A DNA stretch of 64,000 nucleotides from Coenobita brevimanus. Its lineage: Eukaryota; Arthropoda; Malacostraca; Decapoda; Coenobitidae. Numbering within the stretch: the stretch's first letter is position 1; every line of letters starts with the position of its first letter. Below, piece by piece: positions 44,148 through 55,724 of the stretch. A model generated the notes under the pieces. That model saw nothing but the letters and a program-made list of their open reading frames with translations, was not told the origin of the DNA and did no database searches. The stretch lies in contig CM064663.1 in the NCBI GenBank assembly GCA_032717465.1, positions 15,395,684 through 15,459,683 on the forward strand. The letters run 5' to 3'. A program made the translations under genes and the position numbers.

Positions 44148-47100
44148 CCCCTACACCGCGGGGATGTTTTTGCCGCTCCTTGTGCGTCCCGCTGGGATAT
44201 TCGCGCTCCAACTTACTTTTTAAAACTACCAAAAATCAGTTATTACCCTTAGATTATTATAATTATACATGCATATGGCACATACCTTCAGCTTTCTTCT
44301 GGGATGTTTGTTGAGCCTTCGTCAACAACTGTAGGACTTGTGGAGACTTCTGAAGTTGGGTAACGAAGTCTCCACTTTACACTTCCCGACCCCGTAATAT
44401 GATTACCACAGCCTGATATTATCACTAGAAACACTATTCTATGATTTTCAAGTAGTTTGGAATCCATACTCCAAAAAAAAAAACACTGTGAAAGCAATGT
44501 AAATTACGAGTGCATACGAGCTTCCGACCCGTCCTCGTTCCCCGCTTGTATTCTGTCTTTTATTATTCATAAAAAGACTCACACTTTATATTCCTATTAC
44601 TTTATTACACATATATATCTACAGTATTTATCCATAAGTTTCCTTCAGTAATAGTAGTTTATTGTCACTCTAGGCATTCACTTTCTCTTTCAGTAAACTA
44701 CGTAGAGATCCAAGGTTTCACTTTCACTGTCATTACTTCAAGTATTTGTACTCATATTCTTATATTACAAATTATTTACATTTCTACATTTTCGATTGCA
44801 TTTTCAATATTTACACTTCTGTTTTAAGTACACTATTTTATGCATTGTCACTTGCAGTAACTTATAAAACTATATTACACTGTTCAATCATATTTACATC
44901 CATTGCTTTCACTTGCTATTTACGCATTATTTACACATTATTTACATTCTCCACTTGCACTCTTTTAGAACTGCTTCAGGCTATGGTAATTGAACAAGCA
45001 GGTTACGCACTCAGCGCACTGCCAAGAGGTGCATTTGTGCTCAGGTGTGCGTCTGGTGATATGTGCACACACCTGGCACCTGCGGATCGCAACCTTCCCC
45101 TTTGTGACAGGCATTTGCACCAATCTGTGCCGATCCATGTATGCCCTATGTTCAAGTCTGTCAGGAAGTCTTACAGAATGGCGCCTTGGAGCTGCTGCTG
45201 TCACCCTACCATACCTCTCAAGCAGCTGCTGAACACAAGTCCTGGCGAACAACCTCACGGAGGACCTGGGTGGCTTTACATTCATCTTGTACAGGATGAA
45301 GGTGTTCAGCATCGTCATGTCAATGAGATGCAGAAAAACTTTCCTGTACCACCTAGTATTCTTCCTGAGGCAGTCGATCTCTCCAATCATCATGTCAGAC
45401 TTGTCCACCAGCCACATGATGATATTATAGTCGATGACAGCATCAGGTTTCCTCATAGGTTCGCCTGTCCTACAGTCGACCTTCCCACTGTCTTTCAGTT
45501 CCCTCTTGTGTACGGTGGTATGTGCACGACCCTCTTGTCATGCCGCCATATTGCCAGCATATTCTCAGACTTGCGTAGGTGCACGTCTCCTTGCTGTGAG
45601 TTTCCTGCCTCGTGGAATTTGGGGAAGTTGGCACGATTGCTCTTCACAGTGCCGCAGGAGCCGATGCCGCGCTGTGAAAGGTATTTAGCAAGTTTCGGTG
45701 CTGTATAGTAGTTGTCAGTATACGCACATGATTCCCAGCAAAATACCTTTCAAGCAGCACTTTCACTACACAGCCTGAGAAGCCAAGGGACTGTGTTTTG
45801 TCCAGATCGTCAATGCTGGCTGAATGGATGACAAAGTCAAGGATGTACCCCGTCTTACAGTCGCACAGTACAAAGAACATGATCCCAAAGCGATGACGTT
45901 TGCTTGGAATGTACTGTACGATCCTCAGACGTCCTCTGAACAAAACCAAGGATTCGTCTATGACAACCTTCTGAAATGGTTGGAAGAATGACATAAATTT
46001 ATCCTTCATTCTGCTCAGAATCTCCCGGATCTTCCGGAGTGGGTCAGTCTGGGAAGGTACATCGTTGTTGGTGAAGTGCAGGTTTCCCATGATGTTATGG
46101 AAATGATCTCTGGCCATGTGCTTATTGAAGGTGGATGAGGGTAGTAAGGGGTCCATGGACCTGTAATCTTCCAACTCATGCTTCTTTGAATGTGGCATGA
46201 GAAGCATGAGGGCGAAGAACACATACAGCTCCTGCACTCCAAGCACGGTCCACTGTTGCATATTCGCTGCACCTGCACCACTGCAGCATGTTGTGACTCG
46301 TACCTGTTGGTCTCATCACATAGGTGCTGCATGACTTCGTCATCGAGGAAGGCCAAAAGGAAGTCCACACACTCAGCATCCTCGTGAAGAGTGAAGGCAG
46401 GCTGTATCCCTGAGGAACTCTCGTCAAAATGGAGTTGTTCAGGGATGAAATCGAAACCTTCCGTCCACACGAAGGCATCCAGGGTTCCCTCTCGTGGCGG
46501 TGTACGGTGGGTGAGGGTGGAGGGTGGCTGTGAGGCAGACTGGGTTGTTTCAAGGTCACTCTGACTGACCCTAGGTTGTCATGTAGCACTTGCAGCCCTT
46601 ATTCTAGTTGCTACTCTACTTTTACGAGTCAGGGATTTATTTCGTCCTCTACAGCCTGCCTTCACTGTAGATGCTGGTGGAGACTCCGATAACGAAGACT
46701 CAGGAGAAATTTCCACTGAAGAGGAGGAAGAGATTAGTGAAGTGGGGCTGGGGGAGCGGGGAGGTAATTCACCTAGGGACTCATGACAGGCTGGGTCACA
46801 CGGGGTCATTGTTCCAGGACTAACCCACCTCCTCTTCACTCCCTTCCCAAATTCCTTCCCTTGCTGCACTAAGGGCTCCTTTCCCTTGGAGCTAGGATGA
46901 ACTTGGGACACTCAAGAACTCGTACTTGCAGTTTCTGTCACGATTTCCTCCCCAGGCTCTTCACATGATTCACCCGAAAGATCAAAGTCACTATTCATCA
47001 TTATCATAGATAATTCTGCCAGTTCACGTTCCACTGCTGAGTCACTTAGTCCTTTACTGCTTCCCACACGAGTTTTTCTTGGGGTAGAGGTCACAGGGCC

Positions 47101-47851
47101 CTTTGCAATGGACATAGAAGTGGCGGAAATGGCGGTGCGGGAGTGCAACATGATTTCACCTCAGAGGACGACAAGGAACTGAATGACATGGCGTATATGG
47201 GCAGCCAAGGGTTGACAGTGTCAGTAGGGTGACAGCTGCTAATTTATATGCTATGAAATCATTGGCAGGAAGTATAGACAATACATAATAATTATGTAGT
47301 TCCAGGTGAATGTAAATATCACTTAGGGTTCTCCCTTTCTTTCTTATATATATTTTAACACCGTGAATAGATTATACTGCATATTTCAAGGGGAAATTAC
47401 CAGGGAAAATTAGCGAACGAGTGCACATGGGGTGTTGCCAGGTGATACTTAGCCAATTCCAGGTGTATGGCACTATCAGTTACCTTATTTCTTTTTTGTA
47501 TATATTATTTTGTATAAGAACAGGGCATAGGGCTTACTTCAATGGATGAAATCAGTGGAAAATTTCGGGGAAGATTTGCTTAGCGAAGCGCAGCCGGGCA
47601 GGCGAGAGGAGGGGGTAATGGAGGGGAGTCAAGAACGGGGATAAATGGTTAAATTGTCAGCAATGGATGGGAGAACAGATGACATTAGCAGTGCTGACTA
47701 TTGTTGGATACTGGCAGTACTGATAGATGATAAAAGCCACCACTTGAAAGCCTGGGAGAATTCAAAATAACACAGAATCACAAAAGTGACACCCCATGGT
47801 ATGATCCATTGCGCCTGAGCGTCACGAAAGTGACGCCCCGTGGTTAAGGGG
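44148..47851 (-). mobile_element. piggyBac element (family 2), inserted in the hAT transposase
   Basis: 3,704 bp. Ends are CCCCTACACCGCGGGG on the left and, inverted, CCCCTTAACCACGGGG on the right (13 of 16 match). TTAA lies at 44144-44147. The right target copy is TAA at 47852-47854, apparently short by one T. Without the insert the hAT frame reads through as LPTFNGLNNQMQSE, confirming the junction. Near the right end the motif CCRYGGGGYGTCACTTTYGTGA occurs twice (47781 and 47827 regions). The transposase differs clearly from the family 1 copies. Confidence 0.85.
44965..47151 (-). pseudogene. piggyBac transposase (family 2), frameshifted
   Basis: Read on the minus strand: acidic N-terminal pieces (46912-47151, 46579-46911, 46015-46470), the core at 45644-46261 (ELYVFFALMLLMPHSKKHEL, VVIDESLVLFRGRLRIVQYI, RHRFGIMFFVLCDCKTGYIL), a shifted stretch holding the second motif (YYTAPKLAKYLSQRG at about 45680-45720), then 44965-45456 with DYNIIMWLVDKSDMM and the C-terminal finger (CQVCAHITRR, CAECVTC). 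All three catalytic regions can be located but in different frames, so the enzyme is inactive. Confidence 0.82.
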
Positions 47852-48600
47852 TAATGGACTCAATAACCAAATGCAGTCTGAAACCTCCCAGATTCATACA
47901 ATCCGTAAGTCAGTCATAAGTTCATACACCACACTTCTAGAGTGTTATCTGAAAGATGAATATGTGGAGAAATGTTCATTGCATGAACTTTGACCTAGTA
48001 ATCCATGTAACATTAAAGAGTTGAAGAGTATGTACTTCAACGCAGCAGTAGAAATGACTCCATCACAACCTCACTCAAACCCTCCACAAGCTGTTGAACA
48101 ATTCAAGTTAAGGTGCCTTGACTTCTATATTAAAGGTGCACTTCAAATCTCTAAAAGCTTTCCCCTTGGTGACAAAGTGTTCCAAGAATTGGAAGTATTA
48201 GATCCAAAAGTCGTGAAGGCAAAAAGCGCACCTTCATTAGGACCTCTCATGAATAACTTCCATTTGCTTGTGAATAATGAAACCCTTCATAAATAGACAG
48301 CGAGTGGCATATGCTTAGGAAAGCAGTGAGCACCTTCCTAACAGATAATCCAGACATAACACCAAATAAGTTTTGGGTAAAAGTGAGTGCAGTGATGGCT
48401 GGGGATGGAACACAGCTTTTCCCAAACCTAGCTGAGTTCATGATGCCCCTCTTGAGTCTGCCCCATTCGAATGCTGCGGCAGAGAGGGTGTTCTTTGCTA
48501 TTAACCAAATGAAGACAAAAACAAGAAATCGCCTCAACAAATACCATTGTTGGACTGCTCCATACAAAACACCTCATGACCGACAGCACCTGCTATGATG
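47852..48600 (+). pseudogene. hAT transposase, C-terminal part
   Basis: Continues the transposase after the piggyBac: LPTFNGLNNQMQSE across the junction, ELKSMYFNAAVEMTPSQPHS (48021-48296), NKFWVKVSAVMAGDGTQLFP and the hAT dimerisation signature LSLPHSNAAAERVFFAINQM (48311-48598). Stops occur near 47990 and 48296. The HSNAAAERVF motif gives a firm hAT assignment. Confidence 0.85.
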
Positions 48601-48969
48601 TTGAAATAACTGACTCCCTTACGAAGAGAATGACTTCAAGTATGTATGTGACTGCCGACTCAGATGAAGATGTGTAAGGTAAGAGTAATCATGCATTGTC
48701 ATTTTCATTCATAATTGATATTATGGATAGTTTCAAATTTCTGTCTTATTATAAGTTTTATTATTTGTGAAATCTAATTTGCTTTCTAATTCACAACAGC
48801 AATTTCTGTAACCATAAGCATAGGAAAACATCATACATATGTTACGGACAGGTTTAAATAATTTTATTAATCCTTCATGGGCTATTTTGTGATAGGATGT
48901 AAAATATGTTGTCATAATTTCCTTGAAAAAGTTACTTTATTTGACATACACCACAAACTACATGTCTAT

Positions 48970-50350
48970 CTATCCATATACCTAGGCTGCTTCCCCCAAG
49001 GAAAGGGAGGTAGCCGAGACAGGACGACACACTCCCCATTTACTCATCCATTCAAACACAGTCATTCACATCTTAGCCCCAAAGGGGAGAAGGGACAGAT
49101 CCTCACCGCACCACACCACACATGGGTCAACTGTGCAGTGCAATCAGTGACATCTGCAGCAGGGCCCAACAGCAGAGCTGGTTTACCCCTGCCACATCAT
49201 AATGGACCCATCCTCATACTCGCACCTGACCTGACTAGCTGATCAGACCAAATGCGGGAGAATATTCCCTCAGGGCTGCGTCATCATTTATTCATTCATA
49301 ATTTCTCTCCATTTATTTCTGTCACGCACAGCCACTCTTCCTTGCTCAACAGACATCCCTGTCACATCCAGCGCTCTCTTCACACTGTCCATCCATCCTA
49401 TTCGTGGTCTCCCTCTCAGCCTTACACCTCTCACATTAGATCTAGTTATCTTTTTCACCAATCGCTCATTATCCATTCTCTCCATATGCCCAAACCATTG
49501 CAACACCCCCTGCTCAACTCTACCAGCCATCTCCCGAACAACTCCAGTTCTCCTTCGCACTTCATCATTTCACACTCGATCCATATGTGTCACTCCACAC
49601 ATACTCCTCAGACACCTCATCTCCATTACATTCAAACTTTTCCTCTCTGCTACACCCATATTCCATGTTTCAGCCCCATATAACGCAGTCGGTACCACAG
49701 CACCCTCATACAGCCTTCTCTTTACATCCATTCTAAGCGAACGACATCTAAACACTTTTTTCATTCCTCCCAGCACCATTCCTACTTCATTTATTCTAAA
49801 CTTCACTTTTGCATCTATTCTTCCATCCATAGCAACATGCGACCCTAAATATTTAAAACACTCCACCTCCTCAAGCAACTCACCATTCAAAACTATATTT
49901 ATCCTACCATCTACCAACCTCGTACACTTTATCACTTTACTCTTATTCTCATTTACTTTCAATTTCCTCCTTTCACACACCCTTCCAAACTCGTCTACCA
50001 ACTGTCTCAATCTCTCCTCTGAATCAGCCACCAGTGCAGTATCATCTCCTAACAGCAGCTGCTTAAGATTCCACTCTCCACCATGGTCATTCACCAGACT
50101 CAAACCTCCACCTAAACACTTGCATTCATCTCTCTTACAACACCATCCATATAAATATTAAACAACCAAGGCGACATCACACATCCCTGTCGCAGCCCCA
50201 CTCTCACGGGAAACCAATCACTCACAGCATTTCCCACTCTTACACACGCTGTACTATTTAGATAAAAACTTTTCACCCCTTTTAGTAACCTATCATCAAG
50301 TCCATACAATCTTAAAACAGTCCACAAAGCCTCCCTATCAATTCTGTCAT
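48970..50350 (-). mobile_element. RTE-like LINE family V, 5'-truncated, inside the hAT
   Basis: Minus strand. Starts in the RT (DREALWTVLRLYGLD near 50345), then GLRQGCVMSPWLFNIYMDGV (50112-50327), LLGDDTALVADSEERLRQLV with the FADD box altered to LGDD (49570-50103), and the C-terminal VLQWFGHMERMDNERL block (49288-49560). The 3' UTR (48975-49255) is conserved with the plus-strand copy at 62516-62825, including the GATCAGCT block and a TAGATA-like tail. Few frame breaks. Confidence 0.85.
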
Positions 50351-50484
50351 TATGTAAAACACTTTACAGTATGTAAAATACTTTACATAATCGTAGCCTT
50401 AGAATATTTAGATTTTTTTATGAAAAATCCAAATTTTTTGCCATACCTTCTCAGACATATAGCAAAACCGATCTGGCAACACTG

Positions 50485-51278
50485 TTCTGCACCCCTGTTA
50501 AATCAGATCGCCCACCATCTACACAATGTGTAATGCTGTCTTCTGGTGACATTACACTGACTGACAACCCAAATGGTTTCATTTAGTCCAAACAACCGCA
50601 TAAAGCCCTGGCGCTCTACTGGTGAAAGTACTATGATCGGATGTAGCCTGTAAGGCAACCGAGGAGCGTTTTGGGTTTGTGGGTAGGCGGCAGCCAAAAC
50701 GGTGAAGTGGCCTGTAGTCCTAGTGGACCCAGGTCCGAATCCTGGCTTGGGCATGGAAATGTATAAGGATTTGAACTTCTTTGAAGCAGATTTTAATTAT
50801 CTGTCATAAGACCCACCGACATGTCGTGAAAATAACCATGTTAATACCAGTGTAGTAGTCATGTATGAGATAGCCTTAACATGTATTCAGTATTGACTGT
50901 TGGTGTCAGCGCCGAAGTGGGTGGTATGTGGAAATGCATTGTACTATTGCTGCCAGGAGTTGTTAGCCACCCTCATCCAGCCAATCCGTGTATGTGGCAG
51001 CGTCGCATTCACGAACACAGAAGTTGCCTTCTGTGCATTTCTGTTGAAAAATATCCCTTCAGCTTTGGGCTGGTACTAATGGACAAAGGATTAGTAACAT
51101 TTACTTTGAAGGTTTGGCTCTGATAACACGAATATGTCATACTGATTATTTAATAACTTGTTTCTCGTATAGAGCCAAGCAAATGACAAATATGTATATT
51201 TGAGTCCACTCCACGACTTCCTGTAGGTTTGAACAAGCGAACACAGAGTGAACAAGTTCGAAGCATTCATTTGTTACC

Positions 51279-51335
<57 letters not shown>

Positions 51336-52166
51336 TAGGTGCCTGTGAATTTTAGAGGAATGAGGAGAAATGAGGTGTTCAACACAGTTAAACAGGGATT
51401 TTTCCTTTCGTTTCGGTTGGCTTTCTATGCCTAAATGACTAAATGAATGTAAATTATGAAATATAATAATTGAATGACGAAATGGTAATAACTGGTTGAC
51501 AAAGTGGTAATAGGGTCTGGCTAATGGTTGTTTGGTCCAAGGTTTTCAGTTGTAAACCTAAGCGTTGATTCTTATCTCTAAATATTGCAAACAATTTAAG
51601 GACAAGTAGGTGATAAGGTTTCCATACACAGCAATAGGCACTGAACGTTAATGAACATACGCTGAGAAATGTTGCTTGGTAAGTATGAGTCCATGGAGTT
51701 CATTTTCAGTAATGCTGTAGCAACATTTAACTTTTTGCTAAAGTTATAAACAGGTCGTTCAACACCAAGACCATCATCTTTTATCTGAACTACACCGGCA
51801 CCAACACCATTAGAATCAATAGCTAATTTAAAGACCTACTGAAACTCCGGCTTGAAGCAAAGGCTGACGAGACAAAATAACCTTAACTTTTGAAAATATC
51901 CCTTCATATTCTTCCTTCCACACATATTTGAATCCATTGTTTAATAAAAGCGTTAGGGGAGCTACATCAGGGGAAATTTACGACACATCTCCGACACCAA
52001 CCCACCACACCCAGGAATCTCTACAATTCCTTTTTGTTCTTGGGTTGCCTGAAACTAACTATGGCGTCAACTTTGCCATTAGGCAGACTTCCTCTACCCA
52101 ATCCTACCATATAACCTTAGTATTGAACCTGGGCCTTTACATAGTCACACTTCGCTACGCTGAGTA
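50485..52166. other. Spacer with a tRNA-like SINE candidate and (GA)n tract
   Basis: Besides the candidate at 50683-50760 there is a GA microsatellite at 51281-51331. The rest shows no coding or repeat structure I can name. Confidence 0.5.
50683..50760 (+). repeat. tRNA-derived SINE head, decayed
   Basis: A B-box-like GGTCCGAATCC at 50732-50742 sits in a hairpin like a T arm (CCAGG, 7-nt loop, CCTGG at 50729-50745). An A-box-like CAGCCAAAACGG lies at 50691-50702, the spacing expected for RNA polymerase III promoters. No acceptor stem forms, so it is not a functional tRNA gene. Confidence 0.35.
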
Positions 52167-54500
52167 CTAAGTTAGTAGACGGCAGTCTCTGCAGCAAGGC
52201 ATATAGCCGGAACAGGTGTTCATCCCAGGAGTTAATGAACATAAATAATCACTATATGTGGCACATACCTTGATATCACCAGTAAGTTTGTTCATTAGCG
52301 TCTGGAACGTGGCTGGAGAATTTTTCATACCACATGGCATGTCTTTGTAAGTATGACCATCAGCCACAAAACATGAAGTTTCTTGGACCCTTTCAGTAAG
52401 ACTCGCCAATATCTCTTAAGTAAATAAATAATGTTAATGAACTTTGTACTGCCTATATGTCAATTCATTCATATTCTCTAGAAAGTGGATAGGCGTCAGC
52501 CATAGTGAGAGAAATGGCCCTACAGTCATCTGTACAAAAACGATAGGACTCCAGATTTTTGAACTAAGAAGACTAGGGAGCAACACTCGATTTGGCGTGG
52601 TTCGATCAATCCCTGCTACATGTAGGCCAACTCCTGCTGGATAATGGACTGCGTTTCTAAACTACCACAGTTGGGAGGTTGCTTTACATGACAGACGTCT
52701 CCAACATCGACACTGTGCTGTGTTGCATCCATCAGCCCAGGGGAGTTCTGGAAAACATAAGGATACATCCCTAGAAGGAGAGTCAGGTTATCACGTCGTT
52801 CAGCTGTTAATTTAAAGAGTGTTTCCATTATTCCATCCACACCTCTTGGTTCTCTCTGTAACTGGCAGTCTGGCCCAACGTCAAGGGGCAGCCTGGCTCA
52901 TCCACTATCTCAGTGGCTGACACCACACGTGCAGCGCTAGGGGTTCCTGCATCCTTTCTCTCAGAGTAATCCTTCTGCATATTGACATGGCACAACCTTC
53001 GTGTCCTCCAGTCTTTGGTCTGTTTAACATAGTTAACATCACCTACCCTCTTCTAAACTACATAAGAGCCTGAGAAACTTGCCAGTAATGGCTGTCCATG
53101 AACAGAGAGCCAATACTAGCACTTTGTCTACTAGGTGAAACACTCTGCTCCTAGATTGATTGCTTTTATCACACTAACTCTTTGACATCTTCCGAGCGGA
53201 CTTCAAATTTGCCTTTGGGATTTCAAAAATCTTGGCACCTCACTTGGAAGATCAAACTTAGTGAAACATGAATTATCTTCCTTATCACCGCTTTAGCTGA
53301 CGTGTTTCGCAAGGGGATGGCTTCAGGATTCGTAGTGGCCATGTCTAACATAGAATATATATACTGGTGGCCTGATTAGGTCCTTCGCAGAGCAGACAAT
53401 GTCTAGAAGAACTCTAGTGAAGGGGACATCAAAGACAGGAGGAGAAACCAGTGGCGCTACAAGAACAGGCTTATTACTCTTACCGACCAGCTGGCACCGT
53501 GGCATGAGCTACAACACTGGAACAAGTCTCAACGAATTCCAGGCCAGTACAAATTTTGCAAGATGGGAGGAAGAGTCTTCCTCACTCTAAGTGACCTGCC
53601 AAAGTAGAAAAATGAGCAAGTGCTAGAATCTCTTGCCTCCACATCTTCGGAACAACCAATTTTGATGTATATTTTCCCACTCATCATTATTAGCAACACG
53701 GGGAAGTCTCCACCTGTGCATCAACATACCATTCGCTCATAGGTAGAAACACTCAGACATCTCAGCCTCACGTTTTTCCTCACTCACTGTAGAGTCAGTC
53801 AAAACTGCAGTCTCTGAATCATATCTCTGCATCTCAGTCAATCCGAGCTAGGCCTGCACTACTTTGGGAGAAGACCTCAGCCTCAGAGTCATTCAACTGG
53901 GCAAAGTAAGTATCAGCCAGAGAAATATCATGTGGCACCCAATTAATATGAATATTATCGCTATCAAGACGGAATTTTGACGGCATGGCTCTAGTTACAG
54001 CATAGGCAGGGCACAGTGAAAGGCATTCTACCTCCAGTGCTTTTGTCCTCTCCTCGCTTATGGGACTTTCTGATACATAGGAAACTGCACTCACTTGCCC
54101 TGCAAAGTCATTACCCAAAAGGAAAAGGCCCATTTTACAGGAAACTTTTAATGACGACCACACATACTGGACCTGAAACTAACTCTGACTGAAGCTCCAC
54201 TTCAGCCAAGGGAACAGATAAATAATCATCTATTTCTTGTGATAAAACACATTTATCAGGCTGGGCAACATTTATTATCATCTTCAGCTTAAGAGACTGC
54301 GAAGTACCTGTCTCGGGAAATTGTGAGTTCCTTAGTATTATCGTTATCAATTATCACTAGTCCTTTAGAAATTAAACTAGCAAATTGGGTGTCTTTGGGG
54401 GAGTCAATTTGCTTACTGTTTGAGGAAGGATGCTAATTAAATTACGCATAATATTACTGTGAAGTTTCACTCATAAGACCTAAGTAGTCTGCTTAACCTC
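52167..54500 (-). mobile_element. Gypsy-type retrotransposon pol remnant with integrase before RT
   Basis: On the minus strand the recognisable blocks are, in order: protease region (54135-54350 and 53834-54163, with LFLLGNDFAGQVSAVSYV and AYAVTRAM), integrase linker (53323-53505, CQLVGKSNKPVLVAPLVSPP then PFTRVLLDIV), a chromodomain-like end (LCHVNMQKDY near 52980), the pre-RT linker (52616-52840, LTAERRDNLTLLLGMYPYVF, ATQHSVDVGDV) and RT (52167-52409, DMPCGMKNSPATFQTLMNKL). The frame is broken in many places. No LTRs were found. The order protease-integrase-RT matches Gmr1-like Gypsy elements rather than the usual RT-before-integrase order. Confidence 0.7.
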
Positions 54501-54963
54501 AAATTTAGCAAGATTTTGTGCCACATATTGTCGAGGGTCAATTTGCAAACATGATCTAACATCACCAAAATTCATCAACATCATGATAGTTAATTACGTA
54601 ATTAGGTTCAGACCAAAATCATTAGGCTTGGCAATACATAACATGGGCTCATCAGATTCCGCATTGAAACATATGGAAAATATTATTTTTGTTACTTTTT
54701 CATTATTTAACCCGCCCCGTCCCGTCGACGTATGGGTACGTTGCAACGATTTGCATTTGCCAGTCCCGGCGACCTAACGGTACGTCGTGCAATTGCAATG
54801 TGCATAATTTTGACAATTTTCAAAATTCGCGCTTGATTTGTGGTACGTACCCTGGCTTGACCTTCCCCTACCTGCCACCAGGCGGGGACACTTGGCGACC
54901 CCGCGTGACCCACGCTAGCCCACCACTCGTCCACTCACCTGGTAGCCACGGTCCTGCTCAGAC

Positions 54964-55356
54964 ATGGCTAGGAGAGGTCTCTCAGACAGCGAAATTCAAG
55001 TCGCCCTGGACACATTTACCGGCGACAATGATTCCCCACTGGACGACAAGGATATGGACAAGGATTATGTGCAGCCAGAGGAGGAAGAAACCACCAGCAG
55101 TGACGAGGAAGTTCCATCTCCCAGGAAGCGGCAGTACGTGACTTACCGTGCTGCAAGAGAGGGGCAGCAGGCAAAGAGGGCACGTGCAATATCCTATCCC
55201 TATCCCCAGCGTGATTTGGAACCAGAATTCGAGGACGAGGACAAGGATAAGGACGATGACGGAGCCGTGGGACGTGCTGCCACGTGGTATGGACGTGAGG
55301 TAATAACACCGTGGCCCAGAGCGCACACCACGTCGTATGAGCAGGTATGGGCCTAG
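54964..55356 (+). pseudogene. piggyBac transposase N-terminus
   Basis: 130 codons from MARRGLSDSEIQVALDTFTG through an acidic stretch (DSPLDDKDMDKDYVQPEEEE, TSSDEEVPSPRKRQYVTYRA). It is homologous to the N-terminus of the 19504-20745 frame. A frameshift near 55320 takes it out of the frame of the core. The start is chosen by alignment with the sister copy. Confidence 0.8.
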
Positions 55357-55400
55357 CATTTTGTTTGGGGAGCTAGGAAGTCAAGTGGAGGGAGTGGGGA

Positions 55401-55724
55401 GTGAAAGGGAAAGTCCAGGGAGGATTAGGGAAAGTGGGTGACGTAAGTGAGTCATTGCTCTCCCTACGTAGTGTGAGGTGGCGTAGTGGATCACGTGGGC
55501 CAGTGCGGGTGCGTTCCATATCACGTGGGGTTGTGAGGGAGGGGGAAGGTGGGGAGGAACCACTCCCAAGCACGTCTTATGCTCCATAATATCCCCTAAC
55601 ACGTGGTCGAGCTAGGGTGCGTGAGAGAGCACGTGGTGTTGTAATGGAGGGGGAAGGTGGGGAGGAACCACTCCCAAGCACGTCCTATGCTCCATAATAT
55701 CCCCTAACACGTGGTCGAGCTACT
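55401..55724 (+). pseudogene. piggyBac transposase repeat region with stops
   Basis: Same frame as the downstream core. It contains 108-bp tandem units (starting about 55538, 55646 and 55754) encoding a 36-residue repeat with GEGGEEPLPSTSYAP. In the first two units the codon after AP is TAA where the third has CAA, so the stop was copied with the repeat. The sister copy at 19504-20745 carries two such units with no stop. Confidence 0.75.

Larger units (their letters stand above)
42440..50484 (+). mobile_element. hAT transposon with intact ends, carrying three later insertions
   Basis: Perfect 14-bp terminal inverted repeats, CAGTGTTGCCAGAT at 42440-42453 and its complement at 50471-50484, are flanked by an exact 8-bp duplication TTCTGCAC (42432-42439 and 50485-50492). 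An 8-bp duplication and CAGTG ends are typical of hAT. Inside lie a broken hAT transposase on the plus strand, a small MITE (42691-42879), a piggyBac (44148-47851) and a 5'-truncated LINE (about 48970-50350). Removing these leaves roughly 2.8 kb, a normal hAT length. The ends are intact but the transposase is not, so mobility would need a helper enzyme. Confidence 0.88.
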
